A stretch of DNA of 14,802 nt, taken from positions 1 to 14,802 of the forward strand of contig CAYSOW010000054.1 of NCBI GenBank assembly GCA_964432715.1. Direction: 5' to 3'. Under the pieces are notes generated by a model that saw nothing but the letters and a program-made list of their open reading frames with translations, was not told the DNA's origin and did not search any database. The translations under genes were made by a program, and so were the position numbers. This stretch comes from Phocaeicola_A sp964432715. GTDB taxonomy: Bacteria; Bacteroidota; Bacteroidia; Bacteroidales; Bacteroidaceae. Below, piece after piece: positions 1 to 7,473 of this stretch. Within the stretch, counting starts at the first letter, position 1. Each line of letters begins with the position of its first letter.

Positions 1-15
1 AAGCCCGCGCGGCTT
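1..15 (-). terminator. possible recQ terminator cut by the window edge
   Basis: AAGCC and GGCTT flank the five bases CGCGC, a GC-rich hairpin with short A/T ends. Read on the recQ strand, the arm ends in CTT exactly at the window edge, where a U-run would be expected next. The stem may extend outside the window. The 45 bases between this and the small hairpin at 61-75 show no gene. Confidence 0.35.
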
Positions 16-60
16 GAGCGCACCCCCTAGAAGCACAAAGCCCCTACGGCAGTAGAACCC

Positions 61-75
61 TCCGAGTTGCTCGGA
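61..75 (-). other. small hairpin just past the recQ stop codon
   Basis: A perfect 6-bp inverted repeat (TCCGAG, loop TTG, CTCGGA) lies one base beyond the recQ stop. On the recQ strand it is followed by GGGTTC, not by a U-run, so it is not a canonical intrinsic terminator. It may protect the 3' end of the mRNA or be chance. Confidence 0.4.
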
Positions 76-76
76 A

Positions 77-1906
77 CTACTTCTTCATAAAGTCCCGAAT
101 AAACTTGACGAACTTCTCGCCATACGCCTCCTTCTTGTAGACACCGATACCACTGATGCTACCGAACGCCTCGACACTCGTCGGACGAATCGACGCCAGC
201 ATCTGCAGCACCTTGTCACTCAGGATGATATACGCCGGCACCTTCCGCTCGTCCGCCAACTCCTTACGCAAGCCACGGAGCGCCTCGAACAAGTCACTCT
301 GCGACTCCTCCGCACGCGCCTTCGCCTGCGCAATCCTCAGCGGATCACGACGCATCCACTCCGGCTCCTCACGCTTCGAGGTACGTTTCTTCGGCTCCTC
401 ACGCTTAATCACCACCAGCTGCGCCGGCTCCTCACCGAAGAGTACCTTCCGGCCACTCTCCGTGATTTTCAAGTGATTATCCTCATTGTACGCAATCTCA
501 AAATAACCCAGCTGCAACATCTGCAAGAGATAGTCCTGCCAGTCGCGCGCCGGCACCTCACGTCCCGCCGCAAACGTCTTCAGCTGCTCGAAGCCCCGCT
601 TACGCACCTCCGCCGTATAGTTGCCCCGCAACACATCCACCAGCAAGCGCGTAGAGATCTGCTCGTTGGAGCGCGCAATGGCACTCAACGCCTTCTGCAC
701 CAGAATCGTACCGTCGAAATGCTTCGGCGGATTCTTACACACATCACAGTTGCCACAGTCGCACTCCCGGTTCTCACCGAAGTAGTTCAGCAAGATACGG
801 CGGCGACAGAGATCCGCCTCCGCGTACTGCTGCATGCGGTGCAACTTATCCATGTTCAGCGACTGCTGTCCGCTCTCCTCGGCAAACTTAGAAAGCAAGA
901 TGATGTCCTGCAGCGAATAGAATAATAAGGTGTCACTCGGCAGCCCGTCGCGTCCCGCACGACCAATCTCCTGATAGAAATTCTCCATGCTCTTCGGCAA
1001 GTTATAGTGAATCACCCAACGCACATTCGACTTATCGATACCCATGCCGAAAGCCACCGTGGCACACACCACCTGCACCCGGTCGTTGATGAAATCCTCC
1101 TGCGCCCAGTTGCGCTCCTCGATAGAGAGACCCGCATGGTAGACCGCCGTAGAGATGCCCTCCTGCTTCAGCTCCATCGCCACCTTCTCCGTGTTGTTGC
1201 GACTCATGCAATAGATGATGCCACACTCATTTTTGTGGCGACGGATGAACGAGCGAATCGCCTCCAGCTTCTGCTTCGCCGTGAACCCCCGCTTCACCGT
1301 CAGGCTCAGGTTGGGACGGTCGAACGAAGAGATAAAGATGTGCGGATTTTTCAGTGCCAACTGCTTCAAGATATCCTCGCGCGTAATCTTATCCGCCGTC
1401 GCCGTCAGAGCGATGATAGGCACCTGCGGAAAACTCTTCTTCAGCCAGTGAAGCTGCGTGTACTCCGGACGGAAATCGTGGCCCCACTGCGAGATACAGT
1501 GCGCCTCGTCGATGGCAAACAGCGCGATATTCAGTTCGCGCAGCAAGAAACTCATCTCACTCACCAGACGCTCCGGCGAGATGTAAAGCAACTTGATGCG
1601 CCCCTGCAGACAGTCGCGTCGCAAGTTCGTATTCTCCGTCTCATCATTGCTACTATTGAGCGCACCCGCCGGAATACCGTTGGCACGCAGCGCCTCCACC
1701 TGATCCTTCATCAGCGAAATCAAAGGTGAAACCACGATGGTGATGCCCTCCATCAAGAGCGCGGGCAGTTGGTAACAGATAGATTTACCGCCGCCGGTGG
1801 GCATCAGCACCAAAACGTCACGGTGGTGGAGCACCTCCTCGATAATCTCCTGTTGTAAGGGACGGAACGAATCGTATCCGAAGTATTTTTTCAATGTGCG
1901 AAGCAT
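77..1906 (-). CDS. recQ: ATP-dependent DNA helicase RecQ
   Basis: 609-residue RecQ-type 3'-5' DNA helicase, which unwinds forked and recombination intermediates in the cytoplasm. The N-terminus carries the RecQ aromatic/Q motif (GYDSFRPLQ, residues 10-18), Walker A PTGGGKS (36-42) and the DEAH box (133-136) followed by CISQWGHDFRPEY, which includes the RecQ aromatic-rich loop. A second RecA lobe has GMGIDKSNVRWVIHY and QEIGRAGRDG. A zinc-binding cysteine set follows (one Cys at about 367, then CDCGNCDVC at about 378-392), then an RQC winged helix and a C-terminal HRDC domain (about 540-609). The length matches bacterial RecQ of about 600 residues, so it looks complete. The ATG at 1906 gives a normal N-terminus, and a perfect -7 promoter word lies 37 bases upstream. 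It is transcribed divergently from the HTH gene. Some Bacteroidales carry more than one recQ, so paralogue identity is open. Confidence 0.97.
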   Translation of the reverse strand: MLRTLKKYFGYDSFRPLQQEIIEEVLHHRDVLVLMPTGGGKSICYQLPALLMEGITIVVSPLISLMKDQVEALRANGIPAGALNSSNDETENTNLRRDCLQGRIKLLYISPERLVSEMSFLLRELNIALFAIDEAHCISQWGHDFRPEYTQLHWLKKSFPQVPIIALTATADKITREDILKQLALKNPHIFISSFDRPNLSLTVKRGFTAKQKLEAIRSFIRRHKNECGIIYCMSRNNTEKVAMELKQEGISTAVYHAGLSIEERNWAQEDFINDRVQVVCATVAFGMGIDKSNVRWVIHYNLPKSMENFYQEIGRAGRDGLPSDTLLFYSLQDIILLSKFAEESGQQSLNMDKLHRMQQYAEADLCRRRILLNYFGENRECDCGNCDVCKNPPKHFDGTILVQKALSAIARSNEQISTRLLVDVLRGNYTAEVRKRGFEQLKTFAAGREVPARDWQDYLLQMLQLGYFEIAYNEDNHLKITESGRKVLFGEEPAQLVVIKREEPKKRTSKREEPEWMRRDPLRIAQAKARAEESQSDLFEALRGLRKELADERKVPAYIILSDKVLQMLASIRPTSVEAFGSISGIGVYKKEAYGEKFVKFIRDFMKK

Positions 1907-1943
1907 AAGGCTCTATTTGTGTTCGTTTATTCAATTGAGGGTG

Positions 1944-1951
1944 CAAAGATA
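1944..1951 (-). promoter_or_regulatory. recQ promoter, Bacteroidota -7 element
   Basis: On the minus strand the sequence reads TATCTTTG, a perfect match to the Bacteroidota -7 consensus TAnnTTTG, followed by CA. It ends 37 bases before the recQ start codon. No convincing TTTG -33 element is present at 19-21 bases upstream. Confidence 0.6.
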
Positions 1952-2103
1952 GAGAAAATTGGTCGGAAAATCGTGGAAAAGTGTGCGAAATGAGAAAAAA
2001 TCCTCTTTTTTAAAAAATAAAGCCGAAAACATTAGGTGGTATAAAAAAAAATACCGTTATTTGTAGAAATTATTAATCGCTTGTATAGCCTTACGAACAC
2101 ACT

Positions 2104-2562
2104 ATGACAATGACGAAGATTAATCCAAACAACGGAAATCCTGCTCCCTACAACATCAAAGATCATAAGGAGAAGGTCGCAGCATACCGTTCTTTGATTA
2201 GAGCGGAGTTGGCTGATGAATTGTATGACAAGATCGTCGATATTATCGTATCGAAGAAGAAGTACAGAGATCCCGATTATTCTGCCGGGCAACTTGCAAA
2301 AGAGTTGCAGACAAATACTCGCTATCTTTCGGCAGTAATTAACTCTCGTTTCGGCATGAATTATTCATGTTACGTGAATGAACAACGCGTAAGAGAAGCG
2401 GCACACTTGCTCACAGATCGACGTTACCGCAATCTGAATGTGGAACAGATTAGTAGCATGGTGGGTTTCTCCAACCGACAATCGTTCTACGCTGCGTTCT
2501 ATCGGGAAAAAGGCGAGACGCCGCGCGCTTATCGCGCTCGTCTGCTGAATTACTCGCGTTAG
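2104..2562 (+). CDS. stand-alone AraC-type helix-turn-helix protein
   Basis: 152-residue putative DNA-binding protein. Residues about 59-150 resemble the double helix-turn-helix module of AraC/XylS regulators. The first HTH is around YSAGQLAKEL to RYLSAVIN (59-80), and the second around VEQISSMVGFSNRQSFYAAFYRE with the typical GETPRAYR end (about 114-145). The usual N-terminal ligand-binding or sensor domain is missing; there is only a polar lead of about 55 residues. ATG codons at 2104 and 2110 are both possible starts. The gene is less GC-rich than its neighbours and ends in a clear hairpin terminator. It diverges from recQ across an AT-rich 197-base gap in which I see no perfect TAnnTTTG facing this gene. 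Its targets are unknown. Confidence 0.85.
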   Translation: MTMTKINPNNGNPAPYNIKDHKEKVAAYRSLIRAELADELYDKIVDIIVSKKKYRDPDYSAGQLAKELQTNTRYLSAVINSRFGMNYSCYVNEQRVREAAHLLTDRRYRNLNVEQISSMVGFSNRQSFYAAFYREKGETPRAYRARLLNYSR

Positions 2563-2589
2563 TGATGTATTTCCTTGCATGAGAAATAG

Positions 2590-2621
2590 GGGACATGTAC
2601 GACAAGTACGTGTCCCTTTTT
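2590..2621 (+). terminator. Rho-independent terminator after the HTH gene
   Basis: An 11-bp stem (GGGACATGTAC paired with GTACGTGTCCC, one T-G wobble) closes a GACAA loop and is followed by TTTTT. It sits 27 bases after the HTH stop and only 34 bases before the DPP III start. Confidence 0.85.
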
Positions 2622-2655
2622 CGGCTTATAGAGGCTTAAAGATAATAATGAAATA

Positions 2656-4701
2656 ATGAAAACAAAGATTTTACAGATGACGATGATGGCTACTATGCTT
2701 GCTTCGTGCGGCGCGTCTCACAACACGGAGAGCGCGGACGACTTTCAATACGCGGTGGAGCAGTTTGCTGACTTGCAGATGCTGCGCTACCAGGTGAAGG
2801 GCTTTGATGAACTCTCGCTCAATCAAAAAAAGTTGATTTACTACCTCTCGCAAGCGGCCCTGGAGGGTCGTGATATTCTCTTCGACCAGAACGGTAAGTA
2901 CAACCTGCGCATCCGCAAGATGCTGGAGACGGTGTACACCGACTATGCAGGCGATCGCGCCGATACCAATTTCGTGAACATGGAGACCTACCTGAAGCGG
3001 GTGTGGTTCTCGAACGGTATTCACCACCATTATGCGTGTGATAAGTTCGTGCCCAACTTCACCCCCGAGTTCTTCCGTCAGGCACTGGAGAGCGTGGATG
3101 CGGCGAAGTTGCCTTTGGCCGAGGGAGAGACGCTGGATCAGCTCTGTGCAGAGATCTTCCCGGTGATCTTCGACCCGACGGTGATGCCGAAGCGCGTGAA
3201 TCAGGCGGACGGTGAGGACCTGGTGCTGACGTCGGCGGGCAACTACTACGAAGGGGTGACGCAGGAGGAGGCGGAGCAGTTCTACCTCGACCTGAAAGAC
3301 CCGAACGATACGATGCCGGTGATGTTCGGTATGAACAGTCGCCTGGTGAAGGAGAACGGCGTGGTGAAAGAAAAGGTGTGGAAGTCGGGCGGCCTCTACG
3401 GAGCGGCCATCGACAAGATCATCGGCTGGTTGCGCAAGGCGGAGCTGGTGGCTGAGAACGATGCCCAGAAGGCGGTCATCGCGAAGCTGATCCAGTTCTA
3501 TATCGACGGCGACCTGAAGACTTTTGATGATTACTCCATCCTCTGGGTGCAGGATCTGCAGTCGCGTGTGGACTTTGTCAACGGTTTTATCGAGAGCTAC
3601 GGCGACCCGCTCGGCATGAAGGCCAGCTGGGAGTCGATTGTGAACTTCAAGGACGAGGAGGCTACGCACCGCACGGAGGTGATCAGCGCCAACGCACAGT
3701 GGTTTGAGGACCACTCGCCGGTGGATCGCCGCTTCAAGAAGGAGCAGGTGAAGGGTGTCTCGGCGAAGGTGATTACGGCAGCCATCCTGGGTGGCGACTT
3801 GTACCCGTCGACGGCCATCGGTATCAATCTGCCCAACTCCAACTGGATTCGCAGTGCCCACGGCTCGAAGTCGGTGACCATCGGCAACCTGACCGAGGCG
3901 TACAACAAGGCGGCACACGGCAACGGCTTCATGGAGGAGTTTGTCTACAGCGACACGGAACGTACTTTGATTGATAAATATGCAGACATCACGGACGACC
4001 TGCACACCGACTTGCACGAGTGCCTGGGCCACGGCTCGGGTAAACTGCTGCCGGGCGTTGATCCGGATACCCTGAAGGCTTACGGTTCGACCATTGAGGA
4101 GGCGCGTGCCGACCTCTTCGGACTCTATTATCTGCCGGATGCCAAACTGCTCTCGCTGGGCTTGACCCCGCATGCAGATGCCTACAAGGCCGAGTATTAC
4201 ACTTATATGATGAACGGACTGATGACGCAGCTGGTGCGCCTGGAGCCGGGCAGTCAGGTGGAGGAGGCGCACATGCGCAACCGTCAGCTGATAGCGCGCT
4301 GGGCCTATGAGCACGGCAAGCAGGACAAGGTGGTGGAGCTGGTGAAACGTGACGGCAAGACCTTCGTGAAGGTGAACAACTACGAGGCTTTGCGCCAGTT
4401 GTTTGGCAAACTGTTGGCAGAGATACAGCGCATCAAGTCGGAAGGCGACTATGAGGCAGCGCGCCGATTGGTGGAGAACTACGGCGTGAAGGTGGACCCC
4501 GCGCTGCATGCCGAGGTGCTGGAGCGTTATGCCAAGTTGCACCTGGCCCCCTACAAAGGCTTTATCAATCCGGTGTATGAGGCGGTGACCAATGCGAAGG
4601 GCGAGATTACCGATGTGAAGATCTCTTACAAGGAAGGGTATGCCGAGCAGATGTTGCGCTACAGTCGCGACTACTCGAACCTGCCTGTGGTGAATGAGTA
4701 G
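2656..4701 (+). CDS. dipeptidyl peptidase III, peptidase family M49, predicted lipoprotein
   Basis: 681-residue zinc exopeptidase that removes dipeptides from the N-terminus of short peptides. The M49 zinc motif is HECLGHGSGK, with H454, E455 and H459. The second motif is EEARAD at 481-486, where E482 should be the third zinc ligand; the 28-residue spacing from H454 fits the family. The Cys inside HECLGH is typical of the Bacteroides enzyme, whereas eukaryotic DPP III has HELLGH. The N-terminus is a short hydrophobic signal ending in the lipobox LASC with Cys at residue 18, so signal peptidase II processing and anchoring in the periplasm or outer membrane is predicted. ATG at 2656 is favoured because the ATG at 2648 hits a stop at once. 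It likely helps degrade peptides taken up as nutrients. Confidence 0.95.
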   Translation: MKTKILQMTMMATMLASCGASHNTESADDFQYAVEQFADLQMLRYQVKGFDELSLNQKKLIYYLSQAALEGRDILFDQNGKYNLRIRKMLETVYTDYAGDRADTNFVNMETYLKRVWFSNGIHHHYACDKFVPNFTPEFFRQALESVDAAKLPLAEGETLDQLCAEIFPVIFDPTVMPKRVNQADGEDLVLTSAGNYYEGVTQEEAEQFYLDLKDPNDTMPVMFGMNSRLVKENGVVKEKVWKSGGLYGAAIDKIIGWLRKAELVAENDAQKAVIAKLIQFYIDGDLKTFDDYSILWVQDLQSRVDFVNGFIESYGDPLGMKASWESIVNFKDEEATHRTEVISANAQWFEDHSPVDRRFKKEQVKGVSAKVITAAILGGDLYPSTAIGINLPNSNWIRSAHGSKSVTIGNLTEAYNKAAHGNGFMEEFVYSDTERTLIDKYADITDDLHTDLHECLGHGSGKLLPGVDPDTLKAYGSTIEEARADLFGLYYLPDAKLLSLGLTPHADAYKAEYYTYMMNGLMTQLVRLEPGSQVEEAHMRNRQLIARWAYEHGKQDKVVELVKRDGKTFVKVNNYEALRQLFGKLLAEIQRIKSEGDYEAARRLVENYGVKVDPALHAEVLERYAKLHLAPYKGFINPVYEAVTNAKGEITDVKISYKEGYAEQMLRYSRDYSNLPVVNE

Positions 4702-4750
4702 GAAATCTGCCGGGGATATATCTATCAGGAATAAATATATAAGGAGTACG

Positions 4751-5425
4751 ATGGAATTGCAAGAACAAATACGGGCACTGAAAGCCGAGTTCCGGTCGGC
4801 CATGAACGGCATGGCCTCCACCAGCATGCGTCAGAAGGGCGTGAACTACAAGGTGAACTTCGGCATCGAACTGCCGCGACTGAAGGAGATTGCTTCGCAC
4901 TATCCCAAAGAGCATGCCCTGGCGCAAGCCCTGTGGCAGGAGCAGGTGCGCGAGTCGAAGATTGTGGCGGGACTGCTGCAGCCGGTGGAGAGCTTCATCC
5001 CCGAGCTGGCGGATGTGTGGATGGAAGAGATGGAGCGGATGAATATCCCCGAACTGGCGGAGCTCACCTGCATGAACCTCTTTCAGTATCTGCCCTATGC
5101 CTCGGTGAAGGCGTTTGAGTGGGTGGCCGATGAGCGTCCCTACTTCCAGGCGTGCGGCTTCCTGGTGCTGGCGCGACTCTTCGGACGGGGGTTGGAAATC
5201 AACGAACGCTCGGAGAACGAGTACCTCGACCAAGTGGCGGCAGCGCTCCTCTCGGAAGCCTCGTTCCCCCAACGCTGTGCCTACCACTCCCTGCTGAAGT
5301 ACATCGGACAGGGAGCGGCGCAGGGCGAGAAGGCGTTGAAAGCGTTGCAACCGCTCAAGGAGAGCCGGCGCGAAGAGGTGCGCGCCCTCTATGAAGAGGT
5401 GCACGAGGAGGTGCGGAATCGTTAA
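4751..5425 (+). CDS. DNA alkylation repair protein, AlkD-like HEAT-repeat family
   Basis: 224-residue predicted all-helical protein resembling the short DNA alkylation repair proteins (COG4912, AlkD-like). Members with known activity remove bulky or charged N3/N7-alkylated purines. Family-like stretches are MRQKGVNYKVNFGIELPRLK near the N-terminus, then ESKIVAGLLQPVESF, and AELTCMNLFQYLPYAS in the middle. I cannot confirm the catalytic Asp/Trp set without an alignment, so activity is inferred. Starting at ATG 4751 gives MELQEQ and places AAGGAG four bases upstream, a rare clear Shine-Dalgarno in this window. An earlier in-frame ATG at 4694 overlaps the DPP III stop and adds 19 atypical residues. 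With a 49-base gap and no promoter word, it is probably co-transcribed with the DPP III gene. Confidence 0.8.
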   Translation: MELQEQIRALKAEFRSAMNGMASTSMRQKGVNYKVNFGIELPRLKEIASHYPKEHALAQALWQEQVRESKIVAGLLQPVESFIPELADVWMEEMERMNIPELAELTCMNLFQYLPYASVKAFEWVADERPYFQACGFLVLARLFGRGLEINERSENEYLDQVAAALLSEASFPQRCAYHSLLKYIGQGAAQGEKALKALQPLKESRREEVRALYEEVHEEVRNR

Positions 5426-5472
5426 AATACTTACAGAAAGTTATTTTCTAGGGGTCAGTTGTGCGAATTTTG

Positions 5473-5505
5473 AATCGTTTTTTTCATAGTTCAGTAAAAA
5501 CGATT
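5473..5505. promoter_or_regulatory. candidate operator: inverted repeat over the fur promoter
   Basis: AATCGTTTTT (5473-5482) and AAAAACGATT (5496-5505) are perfect 10-base inverted repeats separated by 13 bases. The right arm abuts the first base of the -7 element, and the left arm sits at the -33 position. That is where a repressor would block RNA polymerase, so autoregulation by the Fur-family product is an attractive inference. No U-run follows, which argues against a terminator of the upstream gene. Confidence 0.45.
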
Positions 5506-5512
5506 AACTTTG
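5505..5512 (+). promoter_or_regulatory. promoter of fur-purA, -7 element
   Basis: TAACTTTG matches TAnnTTTG perfectly. TTTC at 5482-5485 lies 19 bases upstream, at the -33 position (consensus TTTG). The -7 element ends 29 bases before the GTG start of the Fur-family gene. Confidence 0.65.
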
Positions 5513-5541
5513 TTCGCGTAACATATATACTTTGAAGAAAC

Positions 5542-6018
5542 GTGGACAACGTAAAGAACGTGAAAGAAACCGTCAAGCAGATTTTCACTGAATATCTGCG
5601 GATACACAAGCATCGGAAAACTCCGGAGCGCTTTGCTATATTGGATGCCATCTATTCCATAGACGGCCACTTCGATATAGACAAACTCTATGCCATGATG
5701 GCAGATGAGGAGAAGTTCCGGGTGAGTAGAGCTACGCTATATAACACGTTGGTATTGCTGCTGGATGCCAAGCTGGTGATTAAGCACATGTTCGGCACCT
5801 GCTCGCAGTATGAGAAGTCGTACAACATGGAGACGCATCACCACCAGATCTGCACGGAGTGCGGAAAGGTGACCGAGATGCATAGCGACGAGCTGCAGAC
5901 AGCCATCGCGAACACCAAGATGACACGCTTCCAGATGTCCCACTACTCCTTATATATATATGGTACGTGTGCCAAGTGTGCGGCGCGCAAACGTAGACAA
6001 CTGAAAAATAAATCATAA
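5542..6018 (+). CDS. Fur-family transcriptional regulator
   Basis: 158-residue metal-responsive regulator of the Fur/Zur/PerR superfamily, a cytoplasmic dimer that usually represses when metal-bound. An N-terminal winged helix includes TPERFAILDAIY (27-38) and the recognition segment VSRATLYNTLVLL (61-73). The C-terminal metal and dimerisation domain has HHHQICTECGK (99-109) and a second CAKC (143-146). These two CxxC pairs would form the structural zinc site. H99 and H101 align with E. coli Fur H88 and H90, but position 100 is His where E. coli has Asp89. Subtype (Fur, Zur or PerR) cannot be settled from sequence alone. The start is GTG at 5542; another GTG at 5560 is possible. The gene lies 15 bases before purA and has an inverted repeat over its promoter. 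Confidence 0.9.
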   Translation: MDNVKNVKETVKQIFTEYLRIHKHRKTPERFAILDAIYSIDGHFDIDKLYAMMADEEKFRVSRATLYNTLVLLLDAKLVIKHMFGTCSQYEKSYNMETHHHQICTECGKVTEMHSDELQTAIANTKMTRFQMSHYSLYIYGTCAKCAARKRRQLKNKS

Positions 6019-6033
6019 TTAAAAGAACTCAAC

Positions 6034-7305
6034 ATGAAAGTAGATGTCTTATTGGGCCTCCAATGGGGGGATGAGGGTAAAGGTAAAGTGGTTGATGTCT
6101 TAACCCCCAATTACGACGTGGTGGCTCGTTTTCAAGGTGGGCCGAACGCGGGTCATACCTTAGAGTTTGAAGGACAGAAATATGTGCTTCGCTCCATTCC
6201 TTCGGGAATCTTCCAGGGCGATAAAGTGAATATCATCGGTAACGGCGTGGTGCTCGACCCGGCTTTGTTTAAGGCAGAGGCGGAGGCACTGGAGGCTTCC
6301 GGTCACAACCTGAAGGAGCGTTTGCATATCTCGAAGAAAGCGCATCTCATTCTGCCTACACACCGCATTCTGGACGCTGCTTACGAGGCTGCGAAGGGTG
6401 CTGCGAAAGTGGGTACCACCGGTAAAGGTATCGGTCCGACTTACACCGACAAGGTGAGCCGTAACGGTGTGCGCGTGGGTGATATCCTGAACAACTTCGA
6501 CGAGGTGTATGCGAAGGCAAAAGCTCGCCACGAGCAGATTTTGAAGAGTTTGAACTATGAGTACGATATTACCGAGCTGGAGAAAACGTGGATGGAGGGT
6601 ATCGAGTACCTGAAACAGTTCCACTTGGTGGATAGCGAGCATGAGGTGAACCGCCTGTTGAAAGAGGGTAAGAGTGTGTTGTGCGAGGGTGCACAGGGCA
6701 CGATGCTGGATGTGGACTTCGGTTCTTATCCGTTTGTTACCTCTTCGAACACGGTTTGCGCAGGTGCTTGCACCGGCTTGGGCGTGGCTCCCAACAAGAT
6801 TGGTGAGGTGTTTGGTATCATGAAGGCTTACTGCACCCGTGTGGGTAGCGGTCCGTTCCCGACGGAGCTCTTCGATGAGACCGGCAAGAAGATTCGTGAC
6901 TTGGGTCACGAGTATGGTGCGGTAACGGGTCGTGAGCGTCGTTGTGGCTGGATCGACTTGGTGGCACTGAAATACTCGATCATGGTGAACGGCGTGACGC
7001 AGTTGATCATGATGAAGAGCGATGTGCTCGACGACTTTGACACCATCAAGGCGTGCGTGGCTTACCGCGTGAATGGTGAGGAAATCGACTACTTCCCCTA
7101 TGACATCACAGAGGGTGTAGAGCCGATTTATGCAGAGTTGCCGGGATGGAAGACCGATATGACGAAGATGACGAGCGAGGATGAGTTCCCCGAGGAGTTT
7201 AATGCCTACATTACCTTCCTGGAGAACGAGTTGGAGACTCCCATCAAGATTATCTCTGTCGGTCCCGACCGCGAGCAGACCATCGTTCGCTATACAGAAG
7301 AATAA
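6034..7305 (+). CDS. purA: adenylosuccinate synthetase
   Basis: 423-residue enzyme joining IMP and aspartate with GTP hydrolysis to give adenylosuccinate, the first committed step to AMP, in the cytoplasm. The signature GDEGKGK is at residues 12-18 with catalytic Asp13, and GGPNAGHT places His41 exactly as in E. coli PurA. Further family blocks are TTGKGIGPTYTDK, CEGAQGTMLDVDFGSYPFVTSSNT split across the active site, and TGRERRCGWIDLVALKYS. The length is normal (about 425-430). Codons ending in T (GGT, CGT) are common, consistent with good expression. It follows the Fur-family gene by 15 bases with no promoter between, so the two are probably co-transcribed. A strong hairpin terminator lies downstream. 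Confidence 0.98.
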   Translation: MKVDVLLGLQWGDEGKGKVVDVLTPNYDVVARFQGGPNAGHTLEFEGQKYVLRSIPSGIFQGDKVNIIGNGVVLDPALFKAEAEALEASGHNLKERLHISKKAHLILPTHRILDAAYEAAKGAAKVGTTGKGIGPTYTDKVSRNGVRVGDILNNFDEVYAKAKARHEQILKSLNYEYDITELEKTWMEGIEYLKQFHLVDSEHEVNRLLKEGKSVLCEGAQGTMLDVDFGSYPFVTSSNTVCAGACTGLGVAPNKIGEVFGIMKAYCTRVGSGPFPTELFDETGKKIRDLGHEYGAVTGRERRCGWIDLVALKYSIMVNGVTQLIMMKSDVLDDFDTIKACVAYRVNGEEIDYFPYDITEGVEPIYAELPGWKTDMTKMTSEDEFPEEFNAYITFLENELETPIKIISVGPDREQTIVRYTEE

Positions 7306-7339
7306 TTTTTCGTTTTTTCAATTTTTTAAAGTTAAACAG

Positions 7340-7387
7340 AAAGAGCTTTCAGGGTGCTGCGGGATGTAGAGCCTTGGGAGCTCTTTT
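7340..7387 (+). terminator. Rho-independent terminator of the fur-purA unit
   Basis: A 15-bp stem (AAAGAGCTTTCAGGG with CCTTGGGAGCTCTTT, three G-T wobbles) encloses a 17-base loop and runs into TTTT. It begins 34 bases after the purA stop. Confidence 0.75.
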
Positions 7388-7411
7388 CCTATTCGGAAGG
7401 GCGCTTTGGCA

Positions 7412-7420
7412 TACCTTTTG
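7412..7420 (+). promoter_or_regulatory. weak candidate promoter of the zinc peptidase gene
   Basis: TACCTTTTG resembles TAnnTTTG with one extra spacer base. It lies 53 bases before the start codon and downstream of the purA terminator, so a promoter is needed here. No -33 partner is evident. Confidence 0.3.
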
Positions 7421-7473
7421 TACCCAATCTTGTAGAGTGCAATGGTTGAAATAATCACTTAAAGACGTAAAAT

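Noticed and set aside
4694..4750. Earlier ATG start for the alkylation repair gene, overlapping the DPP III stop
   Set aside because: It adds 19 residues not typical of the family, whereas ATG 4751 has AAGGAG at good spacing and gives the usual MELQEQ-type N-terminus.
2671..4827. 718-codon open frame antisense to the DPP III gene
   Set aside because: It mirrors a strongly recognisable M49 gene whose GC-rich third positions suppress stops on the other strand; its translation is rich in His, Leu, Arg and Val with no recognisable domain.
4607..5404. 265-codon minus-strand open frame over the alkylation repair gene
   Set aside because: An Arg/His/Leu-rich shadow; the plus-strand protein has family motifs and a Shine-Dalgarno.
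5427..5450. Imperfect AT-rich hairpin (AAAATACTT / AAGTTATTTT) after the alkylation repair gene
   Set aside because: Almost no GC pairs and one bulge, so too weak to call a terminator.
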